A DNA stretch of 64,000 nt from Nautilus pompilius (lineage: Eukaryota > Mollusca > Cephalopoda > Nautilida > Nautilidae): assembly GCA_018389105.1 (NCBI GenBank), contig JACATO010001024.1, forward strand, positions 124,001 to 188,000. Reading direction: 5' to 3'. The notes under the pieces are model-generated. The model was given only the letters and a program-made list of their open reading frames with translations. It made no database searches and was not told the DNA's origin. The position numbers and the translations under genes were made by a program. How positions within the stretch are numbered: the first letter of the stretch is position 1; the number at the start of each line of letters is the position of its first letter. Of the stretch, positions 48,561 through 60,060 are shown one piece after another.

Positions 48561-49532
48561 TACTTGAACGTTCATGAGAATGCATTTTCAATGAGAATTT
48601 ATATATAAGCGCTTTGTGGTATGTAATGATCAGTTTAGCACATGAATTAACAAACCAGAGAAAGAAAGTTATATCTGAATAGATACATTAAACAACCATA
48701 AAAAGAAAACTGAAAAGAGAATTATGTATTTATTTTTTTACAGTGATTTCCTTAAAAATTACAAAAGCAACTTAGTGATTTATGAAGTACAAAGATTAAA
48801 AGTAATGATCGGAACCAAAGGCTTACTTTTTTCTTTGTTTCTAAATCAAAAGATTTCAAGCAAATGATAAAGGAACTTTATTAAAAGTTTCTTTCCATTA
48901 TGAATACTACTTATCCTCTCAACAGCTTAGAACAGCTCGCACTTGCAGGATGATTCATGCGATGGACACACGCCTGCTGTGTTAGGTTAGTCTGGCTTTC
49001 GTGGTGCCAACATTTAGATAAGTAAACCAAAAAAAAAAAAAAACGGTTTTCATTACCCTTGGTTTTATCGCGGAACTGGCATTTCGTTAGGACGCAAGCG
49101 ACACCTAAACTGGGTCACAATGACGCCCCATATCCTGAAGCTGCCCAGGGTTTGCTGAATTATTCCGCCCTCTTTTCGTTCTGTGCGCTGAAATATAAAG
49201 ATTGAATGAATAAATCGACGAAATAAATAACCACAGACGAAAAACACAATTAAGGTGATGAGGACGAGGGGTTTTAGTTTAAAGGATATACCAAAAAAAA
49301 AAAAAAAAATTATAGGAATACTTCCACAGAAGCCATACTAGTATTATGATGGAATATTTGCTCACAATACAAAAGAGACGACGAACCCCTGACGCACAGC
49401 ATGCGAATGAACAACGTTTGATGCGTCTGGTGACGTCATAATGACAACAGATAGTCACACCTGCGCAAGCTAAATTCACATGACCTCAGCAGCATTTGTG
49501 CCGATTTCTTCCACCCTCCGCTACAGCGTAGC

Positions 49533-49666
49533 ACCAACATCTCACAGTTTCCACTAGACACGGCACCAGCATCTCACAGTTTCCACTAGACACGGCACCA
49601 GCATCTCACAGTTTCCACTAGACACGGCACCAGCATCTCACAGTTTCCACTAGACACGGCACCAGC
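49533..49666. repeat. 32-bp minisatellite, about 4.2 copies
   Basis: The unit starts at 49535, 49567, 49599, 49631 and 49663, an exact 32-base period. Copies are nearly identical; the first has CAAC for CAGC. Each unit contains ATCTCACAGTTTCCACTAG. High identity indicates recent expansion. Confidence 0.92.
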
Positions 49667-49806
49667 AATTTGCACAAGACATTGCAGATGCAATCTTCCC
49701 GACATAAAATCACTAACATAAAATAGACACATAATTACGAAATTTTTTTTTAGGGATAGTGCTATTGCGTTAGTATTTATTACATACAGAACTGTTACAA
49801 TTCTTT

Positions 49807-49824
49807 TGTGTGTGTGTGTGTGTG
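49807..49824. repeat. (TG)n microsatellite
   Basis: Nine TG units. Confidence 0.9.
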
Positions 49825-51389
49825 CCAAGAATATAATGGACGCATGGAGAAAATGCGAACACCCATTAGTGATGGTGACCAAACTACAGAGAGACTAAAG
49901 AGAAATCTCACTGCACGAGGTTATAATGAATGTCTGAAATTTACTACCTGCCCGTGTGCGTCTTCCACCTTCCTTTTCTTCGGCGATTAGAGAAATAGAA
50001 GTTTCGATTTATGTAGCGTCTTATCAAATAAGTTATTTATAAAAATTTATCAACATCAAAAAATTGTAGGTAAATAGGTATCTAAATTATACCTACCTTC
50101 ACTGCACAACATAGTAAAAGTTAAGGTATCCTGCAGGTGGATGACGTCTACGGGCGAGATTTTTTTGTGCTTCTCAAACATAGGGGCCATTAAATCGACT
50201 GCTGTAGAGAATCTGATGGATAATATTATCGTGTAGAATACGAAGCTGACAGTGATACATCATATAAATCAGCAACTCCGCACTACCTATATACGAAATA
50301 GATGTTTTGGCGCACACCAACAATTTTCTTTTATTCCTTGCGAAAGAAGTGATTTCTTAAAGGTTTGCCTAGCTGACAATTTTATTAATTCCCTTCCCCC
50401 CCCTGCTTTCTCTCGTGGCACTGCTCACTCCGGGGACAGCAACGTTCGTCTCGGTCATTAATTGGCCACTGGCTGCATCGGCCTTGCGTGGAATAAAACA
50501 TAAAGTCGAAAGAGGATAAACTTTGTTAAAGAATATCAGGACCAAAGCTAAAATGACGTGTGACACTATGCGTTTAAATGCTTGCGAGCGGAAGTTTGAA
50601 TTTTTTTTTTTTTAAAGAAAAGTGAAGAAATAAATACGCGTCACTTCTCTTTTAGTATAAAGTTATTAGTTAAAGACAGACTTCAGCTCGCAGTGGGCTC
50701 ACGAGTCTACTATAGCGCATCGATACTCGGCAGCTGGAAGTCGGAATCGCTGGTGACTTGACCAGTCGCGCCAGTGATCAGAGAAATGACCGTTGTGTTT
50801 TATGCATTTCTAGAGATTTCTTTATTTCGCCATTAGCGGGCTGCAGTTTCCGATCTTTTCTCTTGGACTTTAGCGTCAACAAGACGAGCAACATCGACCG
50901 TCTAAAGCTTACTTTCTTTCTTGTTCTAAATAACTACATCTGAACTGTTAAAATTAACCGTTTTGTCTGCAGATATCGAGTGGTCATGCCACGCACTTAA
51001 AAAAAAACAAACATATTTTACATATTTGGTGAGAATGTCGAGCGATCATGCAGGTGTCTGCTCTTTACCAGAGCTATCTGGAAGATGGTTGGCAGCTTAT
51101 AGATGTTTAAGGCAGATTCAGCAGTTGAGATTTTACTTCTTCCAAATATAGGTGACGTAGTAGCAAGTATGAATTAATTGCTTGGTTTTATGTAGTAACA
51201 GCCATCGCTTCTTCACTAGCTGACTATTTGTTGCTCCTTTCCTTGTCCATGCCTGTAGTTTTCGATTTGTTTTCAAGAATCGCCCAGTTTGTTCTTCGAC
51301 TGTCCTTTAAATTCTAATTCGAAGTGCGCGGAGTCACTGTAGGAGCGACCTCGCCGCTTTCCTGGTCTGACATTGTTTTGATGGTCTGC

Positions 51390-52051
51390 TTTTTAATACA
51401 TCGAGATATTTTCTTGTGTACAAGTCCAATACTCGTATTTATGCTCCTTTCCAGTTAAATGGATAACAAAGTAATTGATGGCAGATCTTCTTCTTTGAGT
51501 AGAGTCTCTTTTGAGGATCACTGCTTTGTTCTTTCCATACTCTGGTGAGCTTTTATTTACGTTGTTATTTTGCATGTCTTCATTCTCGTCAATACCTACA
51601 TAAACAGAGGAGATTCCTAGCTCCAGATGCTGCGCCATGTTGTCTTTTCCGAGCTTGATGTTCTTTGCGCACTTATCCAGACCGAACTTCATTCTAATTT
51701 CTTCAGCCCTCCATCATTCTTGACAAATAACTTTTATTCATTCACTTTAAGGGGATGTATAAGCAAGAACTTTATCTATTTCCACGTTCTGTCGAGATTT
51801 TCTTAGTTTTACACTCAAATGATTTAGTGACGAGCAGAACAGAAATGAGGATGAGTCTTTTGGAATATTCCTTGTCTAAAGTTTATAGTGTCAGTATTTT
51901 TGTTGATGTTCTCATGTGTTATATTTTTCATGGTGCGCCAATGATTTATTGATTTTTTGACAAACTGTGTGGTAGTCAGTGGTAATTTGTATAACGTTAG
52001 GCATTCCAACATCGAGCCATGGGATCAGCTGTCAAAACCTTTCTTGTAGTC
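51390..52051 (-). pseudogene. LINE reverse transcriptase relic (R2/R4-like or related non-LTR element)
   Basis: Read on the minus strand from 52051, changing frames give DYKKGFDS (motif A region), ECLTLYKLPLTTTQFVKKS, INHWRTMKNIT, then INFRQGIFQ followed by a damaged GDSLSP box. KLFVKND and MKFGLDKCAK come next, then YVGIDENEDMQ and a weak stretch ending near EYWTCTQENI. The usual order of non-LTR RT blocks is preserved. The YMDD catalytic box expected just before KLFVKND is missing, apparently through a small deletion, and stops and frameshifts are present. GIFQ followed by MKFGLDKCAK is typical of LINE RTs abundant in cephalopods. The clade name is inferred. Neither an endonuclease nor a 3' end was identified. 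Confidence 0.8.
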
Positions 52052-52606
52052 CTACTACCACTACTAGTAGTGAGATGTTTCACGAAATCAAACAGTTACT
52101 GCTAGACAGATGCAGACAATAAAAAAGAAAACAAAGCAGAAAGGAAATCAGATTATTAGAATTAAATTTTTGTATATATCATTGTCATTCTTCAAGTTAA
52201 AAATAAAATAAAGATATTTCTTTTCGCCTTTATTCAGGTTTCACTGTATTTTATTGTTTTAGTTAGTTTTCTTTATTTTTATTGTTTAATGAATATGTTT
52301 GGTAATGTTTCCACTCCAAATCTGGCACCTCGGTTCTGTTCACTGATATGCCACTCAGTTGATGGCTTGTCTGAATTATCATCTTACGATTCGTTTTACT
52401 ATCCACAAGTCACATTGGATGAAAACAGCCCTAATCTGTCACGTTCGAAAATGACCAAATGCACTGATGCTCCAACTGTGTCTTTGTTTAAACCTGCGAG
52501 GAAGGTCAAAGTGAGTGGAGACATTTGGAGCAAGACCGAGCCATTTACTTTGCAAGATTAAATTTTCTCTTTAGTATTGTCATTATTTTCTTGTCAATAA
52601 CCGCAA

Positions 52607-52620
52607 TACACACACACACA

Positions 52621-52681
<61 letters not shown>

Positions 52682-52893
52682 CTCCATCTCCATCTCTCTA
52701 TCTCAATCTCTCTCTCTCCATCTCCATCTCCATCTCTCCATCTCAATCTCTCTCTCCATCTCCATCTCCATCTCTCCATCTCAATCTCTCTCTCTCTCCA
52801 TCTCCATCTCTCCATCTCAATCTCTCTCTCTCTCCTCCATCTCCATCTCTCTCTCCATCTCCATCTTTCTCTCTCTCTCTCTCTCTCTCTCTT
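52607..52893. repeat. CA then TC/CCATCT compound array
   Basis: (CA)8 passes into (CT)n and then repeated CCATCTCCATCT and CCATCTCAATCT words forming higher-order units of about 50 bases, ending in (CT)n. No gene lies inside. Confidence 0.93.
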
Positions 52894-54159
52894 AGAAATT
52901 CAACACGTTTCCACTAAGAATGTTTTAATTTGTTTAATTTTTCTCAAAAACTGGATTGTATTAAAAATAACGAAGGATATGAAGTTAGTATTTCTTGTTG
53001 AACATTACAAATGTACTCACACTTTTAACATAGAAGAAAATAATCATCTTGACTGCAGGGATGACGCATGGAGATCTTTACAGTAAAAGGGAATTCAATT
53101 TTCTTTCAGTACAGGTTACTGGTATCTTTGAACAATAGACCACTTTTTGCAAAAATCTCATTTTAAAATTTTTTTACCTATCACAACTGTCCAAAAGCAT
53201 TTGAAACATACCATATACTTCAATAATCTGGGGCAGGCCTATTTCCAGCAACGGACTTCAACTGGCTGGTGACGACGACGATATACTTCAATATCAGACC
53301 AAGGCAAAACGATACTAAACGGTAAAGTGCAGTACCTTAAATCTACAATGAAGAGTACTGGAAAATTTCATACCATGTTCCTTTAACTGTAAAAATAATA
53401 TCTGTTTGTTATCTCGGTGTGAATCTTTTGTTGTCGTTAGAGTACTAGATTTATAAGCTTTTACTGCATCTGATCCGCCACTGAGACACCGTCCACACCT
53501 TGTGACCTAAAATGGGCTTAACATTTAAGCAATGAGCGCTTCTCCGAAAGAGTGCGCGAATGAAACAAGTTTGAGAGCGTCTGGAGCGAAACATCCGTTA
53601 TGTATCGAGAAGCAGAGGCAAAACCCGTGCATCTTTAAAATTCTACCGTCAATAGCGATATCGTCCGCGCATATGTGTAGAAATTGTTTACCTTCGTAGT
53701 CCGCAACACACCGGTCAGGGCGTAGTTTTCGCTAATTGCGCTGTTCGCGGAAAAGGCGTTTATCCATTCGTGTCTTTGTTGTTGTTTTCCATTTCGTTCA
53801 CAATGTCTATCCATTTCTACTTTATTGCTTCGTTATGCGATCTTTCTTCATCTCGCCTCGGCTTAGTTCGGCTTGTCGAGCAAGCGCCGTCTTACAGGAA
53901 ACCCGTTCAAGGCGCTTGCTGGCTGACCACGACTCTCCACCGTTTAGCTCGGATGTAGAACGGAAGAGGACGTTTCCAGGAGCGCTAGCCGACCTTTTTT
54001 TCTTCCTCTTCCCAGTCCCAGCCCTCGCTGTCCATATTTCTTGCATCGCTATGCATTATCAGATACTGGTTGGAGCATCTGTTAGTTGATACCCTACGCG
54101 CCCAGAGGTCAATGGCGTAGACTGTTTTCATTTTTGTGCGTGTTTGGAAACGTGGGTAA

Positions 54160-54440
54160 GTTCTTTCGGTGGTGAGGTGGGGGACTGGGTAAACCGGAGC
54201 CTCTCCGGGTTTGGGGGTTTGAAGCATTAGCCCCTGGAGGATCCCGTCAGGCGGGTCTTATGATCCCCCGACCAGAGGCCAGGGACCACGCTGGTGATCG
54301 CTCCCCCAGCTAGGGAGCTCGCCCCCCTCCGGGAATTATGTCCATCGAAGGGGAGCAATGCCGACTGAACGGAAACCTTAACCCCTTTGGGACAAGGTAG
54401 GAAACCTGGTCAGGGACCAGGGCGCTTTGGTCTCAGTATT
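54160..54440. other. Very GC-rich segment with runs of C and G
   Basis: About 280 bases contain many CCCC and GGGG runs (GGTGGGGGACTGGG, GCTCCCCCAGC, CTCGCCCCCCTCCGGG) and several short self-complementary words such as GGTCAGGGACC. Composition differs sharply from the flanks. No credible reading frame was found on either strand. It could be untranslated gene sequence of the downstream receptor or the GC-rich UTR of a retrotransposon. Confidence 0.4.
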
Positions 54441-54653
54441 TCTCTCTTGGCTGGAAAGAGAAAATGCTGCAATTTAAATTATTTTCTTATGTTCACCGTA
54501 AAAATACACGTGCGCGCGCGGACGTACCTTCTTCACAATGCTTCATGATGCCTAATGAAGTGAGCGTTCAGGCGTCGCATACTTTTGACTGCTCCGATAA
54601 TCACCGTGACACTTTGATTTATTGTAGATGAAGAGAATGCAGCAAATATAAAA

Positions 54654-54671
54654 ACACACACACACGCACAC
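54654..54671. repeat. Short (CA)n microsatellite
   Basis: CA units interrupted once by CG. Confidence 0.85.
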
Positions 54672-55234
54672 ATTACAGAATTTCATTTCCTCTGAATTTC
54701 TTATTTTAATTTCTTTATGCTGTCGCTGAAAAGGCGAACTGACTGGACGTGGTTGTGTCAGTATCTACTGAGGCTTCTCGCTGGAGTCGCTTGTAATATC
54801 CAGGATAACTAATCCAGGGAGGTGTCATTATCAGTAGAAACAACGTGTGTGGGTGATATTCATCGGGAAGACCGAAGGTAAAGGGCGGGGGGGGGAGGAA
54901 AGGAACCGACGGACACCAGCGAGGCTGGTAAAGCGGTTCTGGTAACCCTGTCCGGATCGATAAACCCGACGGAACCTTGCCCGTTCGTCGACATACAGCC
55001 GTGAAGTTGACTTCGTTCGGCGGATTACCTTCCTCGAATATATACAGATTCACTAATACTGCATAAATTACCGTTGCCCCGGTTACTCGCAGTACGGGGA
55101 GAGGAGGAGGTTTACGTTGCGTAATGTTCGCCGTTGATATGGTGACCGCAGCACCAAAGTGAAAACGAGGAGCGACCGGAGAGGGGGTGGGGCCGGACCG
55201 GAGCTGGGCGATAGCGCGACGGAGATCGACGCGA

Positions 55235-55393
55235 ATGAACGTTCTTCTTCTGCTCGTCTCCCGGTTAGACCCGTCATCGATTTCTTCGTGTCAACGGAAG
55301 GCTCGATCGTATCAAGGAATTTGGGATATTCTCCGTGTTCTTTCGTTCGTTTTATTATTTAGTGCTTCCGTCGCGCACGCTTCTAGAAGAAGG
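55235..55393 (+). other. Possible alternative first exon or upstream ORF with signal-like peptide
   Basis: An ATG-started frame runs from 55235 and ends in the hydrophobic stretch VLSFVLLFSASVAHA followed by SRR. It then reads into AG|GTAAATAA, where the in-frame stop is formed by the donor-like bases. A hydrophobic segment next to a splice-donor-like site, in a CpG-rich region 300 bp upstream of the receptor start, would suit an alternative leader exon. It may equally be a chance frame inside the 5' UTR. No homologue is recognised. Confidence 0.22.
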
Positions 55394-55697
55394 TAAATAA
55401 CAACGAGGCTAAGAAGAAAATATTACTACTAATAATAATAATATTGAAAGGCCTAAATCTGCCCGAACACGAACGGCCCTCCTCGCCATAGATCGGCCTC
55501 CCGTTGAACTCGATCGCCGCTGAAGGATCCGCAGAACAGGAAAACAGCTGAATTCAAAGACAGCCGAATCTCCGTTAACCCACCACGCGCTTCTCCGACC
55601 GGAGAGACAAAATGCGCATGACCGTCGGACTGTGAATACGGTTCTCACCACATTGGCACAGCGTCAGCGATCCCAGCCGCCGACCGAGTAATATGCC

Positions 55698-55968
55698 ATG
55701 GTCTTAGTTCAGGACTGCTGTTTCGTTTGGCTGGTAATGATAGCAACGGTGAGGTAAGTACCGCGGGAAGTCGTTCAGACGTTTGACCCGATGTAATGAT
55801 GGTAAGTCTCTTCGATCTCCTCCCTTTCCTCCCCTCTTTTCCCTACCTGAATCCTCTTCGTATTTCCTTGTAGCTGTTATGGCACGCCAGGCCGGTTTCG
55901 AAACACGACAAACACCATTGAAAGCTTGCTGAAGGGATACGACATTCGTCTACGACCACAGTTCGAAG
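55698..55968 (+). CDS. GABRB: GABA-A receptor beta-type Cys-loop subunit, 5' end (exons 55698-55753 and 55874-55968)
   Basis: Subunit of a pentameric GABA-gated chloride channel in the plasma membrane. Exon 1 (56 bp) starts at an ATG in good context (gccATGg) with an in-frame TAA 9 bases upstream. It encodes a hydrophobic leader, MVLVQDCCFVWLVMIATV, ending after two bases of a Ser codon at GAG|GTAAGT. The intron is 120 bp with a strong polypyrimidine tract and ends TTGTAG. Exon 2 (95 bp) completes the Ser codon and reads through residues 20-50, ending on the first base of a Gly codon at GAAG|GTAAGT. Residues 34-47, TIESLLKGYDIRLRP with the preceding Thr, match the N-terminal helix and first strand of beta subunits, whose family motif is LLKGYDIRLRPDFGG. 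The NTT sequon at residues 29-31 sits where beta subunits are N-glycosylated. Alpha, glycine-receptor and RDL subunits differ at KGYDIRLRP. Later exons (Cys loop, M1-M4) were not found before 64000. The family call is strong and the beta assignment is likely. Whether the gene is intact cannot be judged. Confidence 0.87.
55754..55873 (+). other. Intron 1 of the GABA-A receptor beta-type gene
   Basis: The donor GTAAGTACC follows GAG at 55753. The acceptor TTCCTTGTAG ends at 55873 after about 60 bases of almost pure pyrimidine. A competing donor-like GTAAGT at 55803 cannot be used by this reading frame, because the frame hits TAA immediately after the first donor. The junction is phase 2. Confidence 0.8.
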
Positions 55969-55999
55969 GTAAGTCGGTCTACACGTCCTTCGAACAAAC

Positions 56000-58900
56000 C
56001 GCCGGTGCCAGTTCTTCAGCGGAACTTGCTGAACATGTAACTCTGATACCCAAATCATCTTCTCTTTAACGTTTTCTTGAGAAATAAATCTTCTAAAATA
56101 GACGTGCAAACCGCTATAACGATCACAGGGAATCGTTAATCTTTCACAATGGACCTTATCATCTTATCTCGTCCATCCATATTTCCCAGAGCTGACAAAA
56201 TAAATCGCACACGCATAAAAAAATAACACTATAGGACTATTTAGATTTGGAAGCCACTAGAATTATACATCTCAACTTGTGTTTGCTGGAATATATGCTA
56301 AAAGTACATTGGTTTATATTTCTCTATCCTTTATCAAACAAGCGGAAAGGATGGGTCAGGTTGTAGGAAATGTTTTTATTTGTAGTCGTGCATCCTCCAG
56401 CAAGACAAGAGCGGTATAGGTGCCACTAAATACACACCTGCTTAACCCAATGAATGCATTAATAACGACAACATTACAAAATATAATCCTCTTTTTCTAA
56501 AAAAAAATTACTACATTTTTTTTGTTTAATTTAATTTAAAGTTTTGCTTTTGGGGAATTTTTAGAATAAATATTCCATTTTTATTTTTTGCTGCCTAAAT
56601 ATTCCTAAAATGATACAAAGAATTTTTTTCAGATTTTAATCGTTACCTTTTTTTTTGGTCTGGAAGACATCTAATTTAAGCAAAAGAGTGGATTACCTGC
56701 TGCTTAAAACACGAACAGGCTGATCGAATTGTTCGTATTTTGCATTTTTACCTGTGTCAACAGCCAACGCAATGCTCAGGTAAAATATTAACGCGCCTTC
56801 CATTGAGATATTAATTGGATCGACCTCTGGCGTCTGCTTGGTCAATACAGGTAAGAAAAGCCCTGTGTGCAGCGTACTCACTAGTCTTTGAATCGCATTT
56901 ACTGACACACCTGTGAAGGGTTTCTCTCAGCGCTTCCCACCCGTCACTGAGCCACGTCTGTGACCGTTTCTATCGGTGTCTCGAAGAACCACTTAATTTT
57001 TACATTCGGGTGCTTAGAAGACGGCAACCGACAAGTTTCGTTTGTGGCCCCAGTTTTAATTTATTACACAAGAAGTAAAATAAAACTTCTGCGTTGATCA
57101 CAGTGGACGCTATGGGAAAAGGGAGTGGAAAAACCGAAAGATGGAGCAAGAGAATAATAAGCACAACGCTGCTTCTAAAATATTTGAGCAACTGTAAAGG
57201 TAATGAACCTGTGCTCGGTGTTTATCACGTGTCTGAAGTAGTCTGCGAACAAGCTGAATGAAAACCAGGAAAACATAAGTAAAAATACCAGAAAGCCCAT
57301 ATACATATATTTACAGTTACTTAGCTACAAATGTGATATTTCACAACGCACATGTCTGAGTCTTGAAGTGCACAAAAACCGAATTTTAACCTGACCTTCA
57401 TTTCTGCCATAAAAACAACAAAGGTAACGTACATGACAAGAAATATGAAGGAAGCAAATGTCAGGTAAATCCCACGTAGCGCTGGTTGTTGTTCAATGCG
57501 ATCATGTAAAAGTAAGTAAAGATAATTTCCGTTTATCGCACACCTGCCCTGAACACAGCCAAATTTTTCACAATGCAACAGAAGCTTTCAAAACGCAACC
57601 AAGCGTCTCGGTCGTAAAGGTACTCAAAAGATCGCGGTATAACTGGGTGACGCAAGTTTTTGGCTTGCTTGTAATTAACGTTTCGCTATGCTTGCTGTGG
57701 ATACATTAACTCTGAGTATAAGCTGATGTTGACATTTTTTTATTGATCCGACCACTATCTCCCAATTTAAGGAACCGTTCGAAATTTTGTTTGTTTTATC
57801 CAGAAAATGTGTATCGCATCTCCACTGCAAAAGAAAAAAGAGAAAAAAAATCAAACCGAAAATCAGAGGATAATCCACAGTTCTGTGTACTTTAAATCCA
57901 TCATCTGTTTATGTAAAGTCAGTTTGGATGTCCTGCTCTCTTTCAATGTATTTCTAATGCTCTGATTTCTGAGTTGAAGAGTGGTGTCCTTATAGTTACT
58001 TCATACCTCCAGCTGTTGACTTTATCAGGAAAATTTACATTAACATTTTGCCCACTGGCACCGTATCTAAGAAACTCTTAGCCGAGAATCTGCTGGTTAG
58101 ATCGATCGCTACTCCACTCGAATTAAAAAAAGAAACGCGGATATCGGTATTCGCATATCGACTATCGCTCGGCAACGATTCGAAAAGCCCCTTCTGCGTG
58201 TTTGTTTTTTTTTTGTCTCTCTCGCTAGAAGCGCCATACTGACTCTTTACGTAATTCTGAGCTGAGGGGTGTGTGGGGGGGGTGACAGAAAATTTACCTT
58301 TTAAGCTTTCATCGACTTCATCAACTCGTCGTTGATTCCAGATCATTTCCATCGGTTGTCCTCCGTCCTCTCACAGAAGCAGGCGAAAGGTCGGAGATAT
58401 TGCTTAAATTCTGAATCGCACCTATACTGCAGAATACATATTGCGGCCAAACATAACCATAGCAATATATATACATTTGTTTTTTTTTTAAATTAAGGCT
58501 AAAAAATGAATCTGAAACTGGATGTTTTACAAACACGGGAGGCAAAAATTAAATAGAAATTAAAATGAAGGATTCTTTTCAAAAAATTGAAACAGCGCTG
58601 TAGTGCAACTGATGTATGGGACAAGACGGATCAGGTCGGCTGATGAAAGAGCATTTCAGCGATATTTCCCAGAGTTTGTGTACCAGTCATAGTACTTATC
58701 TTGTGGAGATGAAACTAGCGTCAATAAAGTCACACTTCCAGGTACGTTTTCGACTAAAGAATATAATTTTAAATAAAAGAAATACATAATTGATAAATCG
58801 GAAAACTAAACGAGTGCTCAAGCATTGCGTTATTGGAGGTATAACTGCGCTTAGAATTAGAATTTTGGGGTCACCAACGTAATGATGATTTTCTTGAATA

Positions 58901-59075
58901 CCTATCTAATCAAACTGAATCGCTTTTTTTTTTCTTTTCTTTAAGAAAAAGTTAAAAGATAAACAAATCTTTATTTATCTGATATCACGGACTCTGGACG
59001 GACATTTAAAACGTTTTTCATAACCACGTCTGTGACTGCATCAGGATAAACCTGAGAAATGTTTGGAACATTTTA
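56000..59075 (+). other. Probable start of a long intron of the receptor gene; no exon found
   Basis: After the donor at 55969 I looked for the expected next short exon, beginning with two bases that complete a Gly codon and encoding a VGxxxxIASxxxISEVN-like stretch. None was seen here or up to 64000. Confidence 0.5.
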
Positions 59076-59078
59076 GCC

Positions 59079-59079
<1 letters not shown>

Positions 59080-59174
<95 letters not shown>
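59080..59174. repeat. (TAA)n microsatellite
   Basis: About 31 perfect TAA units. A poly-tyrosine frame on the minus strand is an artefact of the repeat. Confidence 0.97.
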
Positions 59175-59176
<2 letters not shown>

Positions 59177-59258
59177 ACAATCACATTAAATAAATAGATT
59201 AATAATCTGTGAATAATTATCATGTTGTTTTTTCTAACTCTTCAAGGAGAAATTTTAA

Positions 59259-59373
59259 ATACTACTTTTTAAAGCAATAGTGCTATAAAAAACGTTAACG
59301 AGAAAAATAATTAATTAAACGAATTTTTAAAAATAACGTTTTTTATTGAACTATTGCTTTAAAAAAGTAGTAT
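59259..59373. repeat. Foldback hairpin with about 39-bp arms next to a TAA array
   Basis: ATACTACTTTTTAAAGCAATAG...ATAAAAAACGTTA (59259-59297) is inverted at 59334-59373 with only a few differences and a 36-base AT-rich spacer. The length and near-perfect arms suggest a short MITE or foldback element. It begins 85 bases after the (TAA)n array. Confidence 0.75.
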
Positions 59374-60032
59374 AATCGAGTTAACTGATTTGATCAGGCG
59401 AAGCTCGCGAGAAGTGGGAAGTGGCTCAATAATTTCATAAAAGCCACCTGAATTCTCTTGGCCAAAACTACTTCTTGCCACCTTTCTATATTTAGTTCAC
59501 ACCACATCCCACACACAAAAGGTGTTCCGGTTTTCCCTGTCGTAGTGATCCTAGTAAAGTTATTGTACCCAGAAACACTCTGGAGAATCCTTAAGGATTA
59601 TCTGGTTTTTTATATCTTTAGATTAGATTCCATAGCTGTTGGTGAAAACTTAGCTACGTTGGTTAATCGTATCGACCAGCGGGGTATATCTGGATTAATG
59701 TCTGCGGCAAAGGAGATCAATTGGAAAAGTATCGTACCGAACAAAAGTAGAACAAATACATCTTTAAATGTTCTTCACCAAGTTACATAAGGAAACAAAA
59801 GACCACAGCTACGGGCCACTAAAAGTGTTAGTAAATAGTATTTAAAGATCGGTAAGTGATCTTTTTAACTCACCCAAAAAAACTTTTTTTTTTAAATATT
59901 TTTTGTCGATGGAAGAGAAAATGAAGGAATTACTTTATCTATCATTGATATTTGATTTACCGGACTTTTAAAAACACTAATACTTTATTTAATACATTCT
60001 TTTTTCTACAAAAATACTATCGAAGTTCGAAT

Positions 60033-60060
60033 AAAACGAGGCTGAAAACAGCCTCGTTTT
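60033..60060. repeat. Perfect 12-bp stem with AAAA loop
   Basis: AAAACGAGGCTG, loop AAAA, CAGCCTCGTTTT. The stem is perfect, GC-rich at its tip and followed by T residues. It is too short to be a pre-miRNA. It could be a terminator-like or transposon-end structure. Confidence 0.6.

Larger units (their letters stand above)
46900..51380. other. No gene seen
   Basis: Very AT-rich 46.9-49.0 kb. Then the 32-bp minisatellite, the TG repeat and ordinary sequence. Confidence 0.55.
53400..55697 (+). promoter_or_regulatory. GC/CpG-rich region upstream of the receptor gene; probable promoter and 5' UTR
   Basis: Base composition rises well above the AT-rich surroundings and CpG dinucleotides are frequent, especially at 54150-54440 and 54880-55690. 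This directly precedes the receptor start codon, so it is the natural place for promoter and 5' untranslated sequence. Donor-like sites occur at 54135 (GGGTAAGT) and 55394 (AAGAAGGTAAAT). They could close untranslated or alternative first exons. No TATA box or transcription start could be identified by eye. Regulatory function is inferred from position and composition only. Confidence 0.45.

Noticed and set aside
52525-52917. 130-codon plus frame rich in Ser and Leu
   Set aside because: Translation of the CA/TC/CCATCT array.
55409-55651. Minus-strand frame ending in a leucine/valine-rich membrane-like stretch
   Set aside because: The hydrophobic end is encoded by a short AAT repeat, and the frame is antisense to the receptor 5' region.
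59041-59223. Poly-tyrosine minus-strand frame
   Set aside because: Artefact of the TAA array.
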